Source of the DNA: Bacteroidota bacterium
Lineage (GTDB): Bacteria > Bacteroidota > Bacteroidia > Chitinophagales > Chitinophagaceae
NCBI GenBank assembly: GCA_018267925.1
Contig: JAFDXO010000182.1
Location: 1-64,000, forward strand
DNA: 64,000 nucleotides
Direction: 5' to 3'
Below, in pieces: positions 1 through 7,822 of this stretch. The translations under genes and the position numbers were made by a program. How positions within the stretch are numbered: position 1 is the stretch's first letter; each line of letters begins with the position of its first letter. The notes beneath the pieces were generated by a model. The model was not told the origin of the DNA and searched no databases. It saw only the letters and a list, made by a program, of their open reading frames with translations.

Positions 1-60
1 ATCTCTATGTCTTTTATATCGCTTCATATCTATTGAATTATGGCATAAAGATACTGACAT

Positions 61-465
61 TCAACATAATACAGAAACAGTATAGTATAATGTAATGTTA
101 ATTTTAGTTTTTAGAGGTGCCCTTAATGCGGTGTAAATGCCCATCTTTCTACATTCCGGTTTCACAAATCCTTCTGATACATAAAGGTCGCTACCACTTC
201 CTCTTTCAAAATTACTATTGTCAGGCTCATCTATATAACCAAAAATAAAGCCCACAGCCTCTTTGTCTATTTCTGCAACCAGAAAAATGCCTTCACATTC
301 GTTCATACATTCTTGAACATGTTGAAGGTATGAGGTGCTAATATCTTCCCATTTGGCTGTGTTAGGATTTAATGTTTGTTCTGAAGTGTGTAAAGCTTTC
401 AGCATTTCATCAGCCAATACTATTTCTTCGGGAAACTGCAATGGGCGAATGTTTAGCGGTTTCAT
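61..465 (-). pseudogene. GNAT-family N-acetyltransferase, C-terminally truncated
   Basis: The 134-residue product begins like a GNAT acetyltransferase, which moves an acetyl group from acetyl-CoA to an amine. The core strand IFLVAEIDKEAVGFIFGYI is followed by motif A (CRKMGIYTAL), the pyrophosphate-binding loop, with Tyr where a second Gly/Ala is usual. Straight after this loop the protein runs into AT-rich sequence and stops, so the last third of the fold (strands 5-7) is missing. The other two frames also hit stops within about a dozen codons of the break, so a single frameshift does not restore it. The start at 465 (MKPLNIRPL) is preferred to an upstream start at 528, because 528 lies inside the preceding gene. 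It sits 29 bp downstream of the NRPS-like gene on the same strand. It is probably a decaying gene, or else a naturally short variant. Confidence 0.6.
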
Positions 466-494
466 CTTCAAGGTTTTTGTTGTTGAGAAATTGA

Positions 495-3400
495 TTATGA
501 TTTGGGTGCAACAGGGCTTCCTTCCCATATTGTATCATCGGGCAATTGTTCTCCTTTCATGACTAATGACAACGAATCTATTGTTACTTGGTTGCCGATT
601 TCACTGTCGTATAAAATGATGCTTCGAGTGCCTATGGTAGTTTTTTCGCCAATTTTCACCGAGCCGATTTTCATGATTCTATCTTCAAACAGATGTGTTT
701 GTGGTCCACAATCTTCGTTAAGCATAGATTCTTTACCAATCTCTACCATGTCAAATTCGGTAATGTCTGTTGTGTTTAGCCACACACGTTGTCCAATTTT
801 TACACCTAACAATCGCATGAGCATAGGAAGCCACATAGTTCCACGTAAGGCATCTAATAGATAAGGTACCGATAAGGCTTCATGAAAACTGGTGACTGCT
901 TCGCTAAGCCAAACTTTGATGCTGTACATGGGATAGGCTGCGGGCTTGTATTTGCCAATCAGCAACCATTTTAGCAAAACAGTTATTAAAAACAAGGGCA
1001 CTCCCATGAAAAAGAGGTAATAAAATGGGAGTTGCAACAATAAATTGCCGAATGATACTTTTAGCAAATTATGGGCGTATGCAATCAACAAAACGGCTGA
1101 AATTAAAATGCAGGTTTGGGGCAATAGGATTCGTAAGCCTTCTACTGTCCCGCGTGCCAGTTTTAAATAAATGGGTGGATGATAAGTTCGAGCAGCATTA
1201 AACCCTTTTAGCTTTTCGCGTGCCGGCAGTGCGATGGGGGGCGATCCAAACCAATCTACATTTCGATTGTCATCTAATTTATTTTGGTCGGGTGCTTTTG
1301 ATAGGACTCCGATCAAGGTGTTATCTTTCAAATAATATCCTTGAGGGATCAAGCCGCTATTTCCGATGAAACTATTATTGCCTACATAGGTTTTTTCCAG
1401 TGTCAAAGTTTCGTTTCGAACATCATGCTCACCAAGAATTACAGCATCGGCAATGAAGGAACCATCTCCAATTTCTAAAAGGTGATGGCTAACATCGCTT
1501 GCTGTTGAAATTTCGGAATTACTGCCAACTTTTGCCCCCAACAACCTATAATACCACGACACATAAATGGAAGCGTATAGCGGATGTAAAACTATTAGCG
1601 AAAGGTTCATCAATTGATCTTTCAACCATTTTCTATAGTATGTAAAACTGTAAATGGAATACTGACCTGGCTTCATTTTTATCTGCAATAGTCTGGATAA
1701 GGCTCCTACTATAAGGATGAAAATGAGTAGATAGGATAAGGCTAAAAAGGGAGATTTCCATAAGTAGGTAAAGTCATAATCATCAGCATTATTGTCTAAA
1801 AAATAGAGTGAATACAAGGTGGGCATCAGAGGAACGATGACTATAATGGGAAATATGGCCAGTGATAGTAGGTAGAGTAAGGAAAAGCGATGCCTTTTGG
1901 CAACAGAGGTAGGTGTAAAAGACGGAATTTCAGTTTCTGTTCTGATATGTATTCGTTGTGCCGGACTCCCATTCCACACTTCGTTTCGCTTGATGATTTG
2001 TCCTTCCGACAAACAACTTAGTTCTTGCAATTCGCCATTTTCTTCAATTCGTGTATTGCCACAAACAATAGCTGAGGAACCTAAATAAGAATTGGGTGCA
2101 AGATGAACATGTCTGAGTTTTAAAATGCCATTTTCTACGGTCGCATTGTCAATGGCACAACCAGAACTGGTGCTTACATTTCTGCCTATTGTTACCAGAT
2201 CTTCCGCACCAATAGATAGTTGACTGAGCTGGGCAGTGCTATGTACTTTCACACCAAGCAAACGTAGGTATCTTGGATAAAGTGGTGTGTCCACAACAAA
2301 TTGTGAGGGTAACAAGCGTTTTAATGCTTTCCAAAACCACCATCGAAAATAGTACCAACCCCAAAGTGGATAATCGCCTTCTTTTAATTTGCCGACAATA
2401 AGCCATTTCAACACAATGGCCGTAAGGGCTAATGTGGGAGGGATTATAAGATATAAAATGGTTGAACTCAATAATGCTGATAAGTGAGAATACCCTTCTA
2501 CGAGATAATAATAATAACTGAGATAAGGAGCAATCACTTCTATGGCTAATAAGCCAAACACAAAAAACAAGGAAAGGGTTTGAAGTAAATTGCACCAATA
2601 ATATTGAGCCGTTGATACACGCCTAAATGTTTGCTCAGGTTTAACCTTGGGGCTTTCTGCTTTGTTCTTTTCAGCTAAAATTTCTGCAAACTTGCTTAAC
2701 GGACGGTATTCATAAACGTCTTTTAAGGAAGCCTTCAATAAGTTTGCATCACGGCGAAGGTGTGAAACAGTAGTGGCGGCAAGCAAGGAGTGTCCACCTA
2801 AATCGGTAAAAAAATCATCGTTGAGGGTAATTTCTTTGCCCGGAAAAACTTGGTGTAAAACCTTAAGCAATTTAGTAGAAACAGAGTCAGATTCATTAAT
2901 GGAATTTTGTGTGTCTGACGACTTGTTTAAAAAACGATCGGGTAGGGGAAGACTTTTACGGTTTATTTTTCCACTGGGCATTCTGGGCATTTCTGATAGC
3001 CTTTCTATCATCACAGGAATCATATATGGGGCTAAAAAAGTAGCAAGTTTTTGACGAATGGTATTTTCATCAAAAGATTGATTGCTTACCACATAGCCGA
3101 CTAATTGATCTTGACCATTGCTGTCGGGCTTGATGGCAACTGCGGCTGATTGTATATCCTCAATAGCATTTAATCTTGCTTCAATTTCTCCTAATTCTAT
3201 TCGGTATCCACGAAGCTTTACCTGATCATCAAATCGTCCATGAAATTCAATAAATCCATTGGGTCGTATTACTACGGCATCGCCGGTTTTATAGAGCTTT
3301 TCTCCGGGTAATTCTGCAAAAGGGTTGGCAATAAATTTTTGCTTTGTCAGTTCAGGAAGATGAAAATATCCGTTGCTTACACCCGGACCTGAAATTACTA

Positions 3401-4427
3401 ATTCGCCCCGCTCGCCCCGAGGTACAATATTCATTTGTTCATCTACTACCGCTAAGTTGTAATTGGGCAAGGGCGGTCCTATTGAAATCTCATCACCGGC
3501 TTGGCAGAATGCCATGTTGGAAGTAACAGTCGTTTCAGTTGGTCCATAACTGTTGATAAATTGACGATGAGGTGTCCCCCATTTTTGTAACACAATCTGG
3601 GTGCAAGCTTCGCCGCCTGAATTGACAAGCCTAAGCGTAGGGATTTCATCAATGAGAGCCAAAACACTTGGCACGGCATGTAGTATAGTAATCTTTTGTG
3701 TGCGTAAAACATCACTTAATTCATCTAATGCTTTTACAGTCAAAGCATCTGCTATCCATATAGTGGCACCGGCAAAAAGGCTAATCCAAACTTCTTCACA
3801 CCACATATCAAACGATACCGAAAAACCTTGATAGACACGGTCTTCCGGCTGTATTTGGATGACTGATTGCTCTGCTCTGATCAGGTGGCAAATATTGTGG
3901 TGAGCTATTGGAATACCTTTAGGATTACCTGTGCTGCCGGATGTGAATAATACATAAGCCCTTTGGTTGGGATTTGTATGCGTATTGGTAAATTCTACTT
4001 TAGTTTCCGGCAGTTTGGGTACAGTAAGATTTACAGCAGAGACCGGCGCATTTGAATCAGAGAAATAGGCTTTCACCTGAATATCTTCAAATACAACTTG
4101 CACACGCTCAATCGGCATTTCCCTGTCTAAGGGTATATAAGTAGCTCCTGCTTTTAAAATGCCTAAAATAATAACGGGAAGCTCTAAACTTCGAGGATAC
4201 CAAACCCCTATGCAATCACCCGAAACGATACCATTGCCTTGTAAAGATTTTGCAATAGCATTGCTCCAATTGTCTAATTGTTCATAAGTCAGGTTTTTAT
4301 CTCGAAAAATACAAGCAGTCTTCTTGGCAAAACGCTGAAACGTAGGTGCAAGCAATTGAGGAAGAGTCTCCGATTTTATCAAGTCGGGGAGGGCGGTTCC
4401 CAAAATGATACTGTTAGATTGGGTCAT
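495..4427 (-). CDS. Membrane-bound NRPS-like peptide synthetase, Pls (epsilon-poly-lysine synthetase) architecture
   Basis: This 1310-residue protein has the same order of parts and almost the same length as Streptomyces epsilon-poly-L-lysine synthetase Pls (about 1319 aa). An adenylation domain covers residues 15-490: A3 loop TSGSTGNPKG at 162-171, A5 NSYGPTETT at 292-300, A7 YKTGD at 379-383, A8 near 397-416, A10 Lys487. A carrier domain at about 515-585 has phosphopantetheine Ser547 in DLGGHSLL. Six hydrophobic segments lie near 612-634, 650-678, 847-870, 891-914, 1098-1122 and 1130-1157. These alternate with three left-handed beta-helix-like soluble domains, each opening with RLLG[VA]K (722, 961, 1205) and closing with a W-x-GSP motif (818, 1059, 1301). 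There is no thioesterase or classical condensation domain. By position, the substrate pocket reads D207 M208 E211 H250 V268 S270 S293 V301 T302 K487. Asp207 fits an alpha-amino acid, and Glu211 suggests a cationic side chain. The actual substrate is unknown. Confidence 0.88.
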   Translation of the reverse strand: MTQSNSIILGTALPDLIKSETLPQLLAPTFQRFAKKTACIFRDKNLTYEQLDNWSNAIAKSLQGNGIVSGDCIGVWYPRSLELPVIILGILKAGATYIPLDREMPIERVQVVFEDIQVKAYFSDSNAPVSAVNLTVPKLPETKVEFTNTHTNPNQRAYVLFTSGSTGNPKGIPIAHHNICHLIRAEQSVIQIQPEDRVYQGFSVSFDMWCEEVWISLFAGATIWIADALTVKALDELSDVLRTQKITILHAVPSVLALIDEIPTLRLVNSGGEACTQIVLQKWGTPHRQFINSYGPTETTVTSNMAFCQAGDEISIGPPLPNYNLAVVDEQMNIVPRGERGELVISGPGVSNGYFHLPELTKQKFIANPFAELPGEKLYKTGDAVVIRPNGFIEFHGRFDDQVKLRGYRIELGEIEARLNAIEDIQSAAVAIKPDSNGQDQLVGYVVSNQSFDENTIRQKLATFLAPYMIPVMIERLSEMPRMPSGKINRKSLPLPDRFLNKSSDTQNSINESDSVSTKLLKVLHQVFPGKEITLNDDFFTDLGGHSLLAATTVSHLRRDANLLKASLKDVYEYRPLSKFAEILAEKNKAESPKVKPEQTFRRVSTAQYYWCNLLQTLSLFFVFGLLAIEVIAPYLSYYYYLVEGYSHLSALLSSTILYLIIPPTLALTAIVLKWLIVGKLKEGDYPLWGWYYFRWWFWKALKRLLPSQFVVDTPLYPRYLRLLGVKVHSTAQLSQLSIGAEDLVTIGRNVSTSSGCAIDNATVENGILKLRHVHLAPNSYLGSSAIVCGNTRIEENGELQELSCLSEGQIIKRNEVWNGSPAQRIHIRTETEIPSFTPTSVAKRHRFSLLYLLSLAIFPIIVIVPLMPTLYSLYFLDNNADDYDFTYLWKSPFLALSYLLIFILIVGALSRLLQIKMKPGQYSIYSFTYYRKWLKDQLMNLSLIVLHPLYASIYVSWYYRLLGAKVGSNSEISTASDVSHHLLEIGDGSFIADAVILGEHDVRNETLTLEKTYVGNNSFIGNSGLIPQGYYLKDNTLIGVLSKAPDQNKLDDNRNVDWFGSPPIALPAREKLKGFNAARTYHPPIYLKLARGTVEGLRILLPQTCILISAVLLIAYAHNLLKVSFGNLLLQLPFYYLFFMGVPLFLITVLLKWLLIGKYKPAAYPMYSIKVWLSEAVTSFHEALSVPYLLDALRGTMWLPMLMRLLGVKIGQRVWLNTTDITEFDMVEIGKESMLNEDCGPQTHLFEDRIMKIGSVKIGEKTTIGTRSIILYDSEIGNQVTIDSLSLVMKGEQLPDDTIWEGSPVAPKS

Positions 4428-4547
4428 AATTATTCACCTAAAATTAGCCTTAAAAAGTGAAATTTTATTGAAGGCATTTTCTTAGCTTCTATGACAAGAG
4501 AAAAAAGACGGGTTTAACGTTTTTATTCTTCTCCATTTAAAAGGTGA

Positions 4548-5090
4548 TTATTGGTTTTGGGCAATCCATTTCCATAAGGGAGCTAAATGTGTTGACTGCA
4601 CTATTTTTTCTTCAATGATCAGTTGGATAATTTCTTCTTTAGAAAATTCGTGAATGGTCAGACATTCACTTTCTTCCGGTGAAGCTTCTCCGGCAATTAC
4701 ATTTTTTGCCAGAAAACAGTAAACCCAATTATTTGATGTTGCCGGATTAGGTGTAGATTTCATCAAAAGAGACCAAGTGCCTCCCGTAAACCCTGTTTCT
4801 TCTTTTAATTCACGCTTTGCCGCATCCAAAGGTGTTTCATTAGATTCTATCACACCGGCACATAGTTCGAAATGAGTATCGCTTAAAGCATGGCGATATT
4901 GCTTTACTAACACTAATTTATTGTCGTTAGTAATAGCAATTACATTGACCCAATCAGGATATTCAAGGACAAAATAATTGGGGATGGTGTGCCCGTTTGG
5001 AAGTTGTAAAGAATCTCTCCGAACTGTCAGCCAAGGTTCTTGATGAAGATAGATTGATTCTAAAATGTGCCAATCTGGGGGCAGAGACAT
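4548..5090 (-). CDS. Nudix hydrolase, ADP-ribose pyrophosphatase type
   Basis: The 180-residue protein carries a complete Nudix box, Gx5Ex7RELxEExGF, starting at GVIESNETP and ending at EETGF near residue 100. The Glu residues of this helix bind the metal that hydrolyses nucleoside diphosphates linked to another group. The flanking strands (VIAITNDNKLVLVKQYRHA before the box; a TPNPATSNN loop after it) resemble the NudF/ADP-ribose pyrophosphatase branch, which recycles ADP-ribose. Substrate choice within this branch cannot be fixed from sequence. It has its own upstream TAnnTTTG element at 5108-5115, and it is divergent from the GldA-like gene. It is probably not co-regulated with the NRPS-like gene, which starts 120 bp further on. 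Confidence 0.85.
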   Translation of the reverse strand: MSLPPDWHILESIYLHQEPWLTVRRDSLQLPNGHTIPNYFVLEYPDWVNVIAITNDNKLVLVKQYRHALSDTHFELCAGVIESNETPLDAAKRELKEETGFTGGTWSLLMKSTPNPATSNNWVYCFLAKNVIAGEASPEESECLTIHEFSKEEIIQLIIEEKIVQSTHLAPLWKWIAQNQ

Positions 5091-5107
5091 AAAAAAGAAA
5101 TTGTGCT

Positions 5108-5115
5108 CAAATTTA
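5108..5115 (-). promoter_or_regulatory. Bacteroidota -7 element (TAAATTTG) for the Nudix gene
   Basis: Read on the minus strand this is TAAATTTG, a full match to the Bacteroidota consensus TAnnTTTG, 17 nt before the start codon at 5090. No convincing -33 TTTG was seen. The element occurs by chance in AT-rich DNA, so position is the main support. Confidence 0.4.
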
Positions 5116-5176
5116 TTTGAAAAATAATTGGCTACGAAAGTAGAATTTGGTTTCTGATTTCAAACACACAAATCGT

Positions 5177-5184
5177 TAGCTTTG
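5177..5184 (+). promoter_or_regulatory. Bacteroidota -7 element (TAGCTTTG) at the GldA-like gene
   Basis: TAGCTTTG matches TAnnTTTG exactly and ends 5 nt before the ATG at 5190. With transcription normally starting 4-7 nt past the element, the mRNA would have almost no leader. This also argues against a start at the GTG at 5184, which lies within the element. A TTTG at 5146-5149 is a possible but distant -33 box (27-nt spacer). Confidence 0.5.
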
Positions 5185-5189
5185 TGCGC

Positions 5190-6101
5190 ATGTCCATCAA
5201 GGTTTCGTCGCTTACAAAAGTATATGGCAGTCAGGTTGCGGTAGATCATATTTCATTTGAATTAGGGGAAGGTGAAATTGTTGGTTTTCTTGGGCCAAAT
5301 GGTGCGGGTAAGTCAACAACAATGAAGATGATTACCGGTTATTTACCCCCAACGGACGGCACTGCTTCTGTATCCGGTTTTGATATTCAACAGTATCCGA
5401 TGGAGGTTAGAAAAAGGGTTGGTTATTTACCCGAGTCTAATCCCTTGTACTATGATATGTACGTGCGAGAATATTTAGAGTTTGTGGCCGGTATTCATAA
5501 ATTGGTGAAGCCGAAAATAAGAATTGATGAAATGATTTCCCGAACGGGCTTGAATAAAGAAGTGCATAAAAAAATTGGCGCACTTTCAAAAGGTTATAAA
5601 CAGCGTGTAGGGCTTGCGCAAGCCATGTTGCACGACCCTGAAGTACTCATCTTAGATGAACCTACTTCCGGCTTGGATCCCAATCAGATTGTGGAGATAC
5701 GTGACCTCATTTGCAGTGTAGGAAAGGAAAAAACTGTTTTGCTTTCTACTCATATCATGCAAGAGGTTCAAGCGATGTGTACAAGAGTTATTATTATCAG
5801 TAACGGAAAAATAGTGGCTGACGATCCTATTGGTGAATTACAACTTAGGAAACCTTCTACTAAAGCTGCTTTAATAGTAACGTTTGAGTCGGAAGTTTCT
5901 GCTGCTCGCCTAAGTGCATTAAAATGTGTTCATAAAGCCGAAAACTTAGGAAGTGGAACGTGGAAATTAACTACATTAAAGCTTGAAGAACTTCGAAAAG
6001 AAGTAATGAAATGGGCATTGGAAAATGATGTGAACATAAGTGCCATGCAGGCTGAAAGCCAATCGCTTGAAGATGTTTTCAGAACCTTGACAAAGAAGTA
6101 A
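5190..6101 (+). CDS. gldA: ABC transporter ATP-binding protein, GldA-like
   Basis: The 303-residue protein is an ABC ATPase. The Walker A motif GPNGAGKST lies at 35-43, the signature LSKGYKQR(V)GLAQAM near 130-145, and Walker B ILDEPTSGLDP about 20 residues later, followed by the switch His in LLSTHIMQEV. The C-terminal extension of about 90 residues, ending in a QSLEDVFRTLT segment, is typical of ABC-2 type exporters and of Flavobacterium GldA, the ATPase of the gliding-associated GldAFG transporter. The partner permeases GldF and GldG are not in this window, so the symbol rests on resemblance only and another ABC-2 exporter is possible. The ATG at 5190 is chosen over the GTG at 5184 because the latter overlaps the promoter element. 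Confidence 0.75.
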   Translation: MSIKVSSLTKVYGSQVAVDHISFELGEGEIVGFLGPNGAGKSTTMKMITGYLPPTDGTASVSGFDIQQYPMEVRKRVGYLPESNPLYYDMYVREYLEFVAGIHKLVKPKIRIDEMISRTGLNKEVHKKIGALSKGYKQRVGLAQAMLHDPEVLILDEPTSGLDPNQIVEIRDLICSVGKEKTVLLSTHIMQEVQAMCTRVIIISNGKIVADDPIGELQLRKPSTKAALIVTFESEVSAARLSALKCVHKAENLGSGTWKLTTLKLEELRKEVMKWALENDVNISAMQAESQSLEDVFRTLTKK

Positions 6102-6155
6102 TAAATGTTACATTCTGTGTTTCATTTGTAGCTTGAATTCAGCTTGAGCTAAAAA

Positions 6156-6187
6156 ACAAATGCCAACAAATTTTTGTTGGCATTTGT
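6156..6187 (-). terminator. Intrinsic terminator between convergent gldA-like and phoH genes
   Basis: A perfect 15-base inverted repeat (arms 6156-6170 and 6173-6187; ACAAATGCCAACAAA and its complement) is preceded by an A-run, which gives a U-run on the minus strand. It lies between the converging ends of the two genes. It fits best as the phoH terminator but could stop transcription from both sides. Confidence 0.8.
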
Positions 6188-6275
6188 ACTTTATGACCTT
6201 TACCGATGCGCACTTCCTCTTTGCAAAAAATGATGGTTATTGCATTTGATTCAGTTTGCTCATGGTGTTATAGGT

Positions 6276-7286
6276 TTAAGAATCTTGCGATCTCTGTTCT
6301 TTTTGTTTGGCATGTTCTTCATGACGTTGTTCTTCCTTTGCTTGTTCTTTATCATAAGCACGAATGATATGCTTCACCAATCGGTGTCGCACTACGTCTG
6401 CTTCATCTAATTCAACATGGGCAATACCTTCTATGTTCCTTAATATACGAGTAGCCTTCACCAATCCTGATTTTTGATTTTTGGGTAAATCCACTTGGGT
6501 CATATCGCCGGTGATAATAGCTTTTGCAGATGATCCAATGCGTGTCAAGAACATTTTTAGTTGAAGGTCAGTTGCGTTTTGAGCTTCATCAAGAATAATG
6601 AATGAATTGTCTAACGTTCTGCCGCGCATATAGGCTAATGGTGCAATCTCAATGATGCGGTTGGACATATAGTAGTTTAGCTTGTCGCTGGGAATCATGT
6701 CATCTAAGGCATCATATAGTGGACGTAAATAGGGGTCTATTTTTTCCTTGAGATCGCCGGGTAAAAAACCAAGACTTTCACCTGCTTCCACAGCCGGTCG
6801 AGTTAGAATGATTTTTCTAACAGCTTTGTTTTTTAAAGCACGAACAGCCAATGCAACCGCGGTATATGTTTTTCCGGTTCCGGCAGGTCCGATAGCAAAA
6901 ATGATATCATTTTTTTCAGAAGCAACAGCCATTGCTCTTTGGTTGGCCGTTTTGGCTCGAACTACTTTTCCGTTTGGGCCAAAAACTAGTATATCATTGT
7001 TGATAGGGTCTTCAACCGGAGTTTCCCCTTGCTCGTCATCGCCAAGAATTTTGGCAAAATAGTTTTCCGACAGATGCCCGTTTCTTTCAAGGTATTTGAT
7101 GACTTGATTGATTTTCCCTTGGGCGGTAGCTACGTCATCAGGTTGACCAGAAATTTTTATTTGAGAACCTCTTGACAGAATTTTTAGTAGTGGAAACTTG
7201 CGTTTCAAAACATCCAGTTTATTATTGTTGATACCAAAAAATTCAATCGGATTTACCGTTTCAAGATTGATAATTGCGTCTGTCAT
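6276..7286 (-). CDS. PhoH family P-loop ATPase
   Basis: The 336-residue protein is a PhoH-like ATPase of the short bacterial type: an N-terminal KH-like region (about 10-70), then a superfamily 1 helicase-like P-loop domain with Walker A GPAGTGKT at 133-140 and Walker B FIILDEAQNAT near 230. It ends in a charged tail rich in Glu, Gln and Lys. PhoH proteins bind ATP and are linked to RNA metabolism; members next to ybeY act in ribosome maturation and stress, but ybeY is not adjacent here. The start at 7286 gives the usual N-terminus. It stands alone between a convergent and a distant neighbour. Confidence 0.9.
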   Translation of the reverse strand: MTDAIINLETVNPIEFFGINNNKLDVLKRKFPLLKILSRGSQIKISGQPDDVATAQGKINQVIKYLERNGHLSENYFAKILGDDEQGETPVEDPINNDILVFGPNGKVVRAKTANQRAMAVASEKNDIIFAIGPAGTGKTYTAVALAVRALKNKAVRKIILTRPAVEAGESLGFLPGDLKEKIDPYLRPLYDALDDMIPSDKLNYYMSNRIIEIAPLAYMRGRTLDNSFIILDEAQNATDLQLKMFLTRIGSSAKAIITGDMTQVDLPKNQKSGLVKATRILRNIEGIAHVELDEADVVRHRLVKHIIRAYDKEQAKEEQRHEEHAKQKEQRSQDS

Positions 7287-7822
7287 GTTGTTTGTGTTTT
7301 TGGGGGTTAATTATTTTTTAGGAAAGCAAAAAGTTAGAGATGGGTCAAAGAACACCCTACGTACTTTGAAGGTGTCTGAACCATAAAACGAAACAATTTC
7401 CGGACGCATAATTGCAAAGACAGCGCAACAACTTCTTTCGTGGCGCATACGGCACCGGTAATGCCGCGGTTCATTATGTAACAATAAGGAACTCATTAAG
7501 CGGAAAGATAAATAGGCCTCTATGTTTTTTTAAAATTGACTTTTGCACAGGGTGGGGAAAATAATTTACTACTGTTTGCTTTTAGTTTATTTATAAGTTG
7601 AAAAAATCAAGACTTTTAGTAAACCAAATGAGTGGAAATAAATAGTTTAAAACCCTTAAAGGGTAAGTGATTAACCAAGATTGTAAATTTCAAAAGCGAA
7701 GTGCGTGTCATGCACAACATTCAAGGGAAAGGTTGTACATGCTACACGCACAGGCTGTTTTTTATTTGTTTCTCAATCTATTTGAGATATATACCTATCG
7801 GTAGGGGAAAATAAGCATTTGC
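7287..7822. other. 536-bp intergenic region without a recognisable gene
   Basis: No reading frame here has a convincing start, composition or family resemblance. A 61-residue minus-strand frame at 7311-7496 looks random. The stretch holds the upstream region of phoH and, at 7701-7763, a strong hairpin followed by six T on the plus strand (listed separately). I see no tRNA, tmRNA, RNase P or SRP RNA motif. A short non-coding RNA ending at the hairpin is possible but not shown. Confidence 0.5.
7701..7763. terminator. Strong imperfect hairpin with T-run
   Basis: The arms at 7701-7718 and 7732-7751 pair over 8 + 4 + 5 bases, with one small bulge and one mismatch, and enclose a 13-nt loop. Six T follow at 7758-7763 on the plus strand. 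On the minus strand it lies about 70 nt past the stop of the secreted-protein gene and is followed by U-rich sequence, so it may terminate that gene. The better T-run, however, is on the plus strand, where no gene precedes it. Confidence 0.55.

Noticed and set aside
466-528. Longer start for the GNAT gene (21 extra residues)
   Set aside because: It lies within the 3' end of the NRPS-like gene, and the extra residues are unlike GNAT N-termini; the ATG at 465 fits better.
7311-7496. 61-residue minus-strand frame upstream of phoH
   Set aside because: Random-looking composition, no ribosome site and no conserved motif; treated as intergenic.
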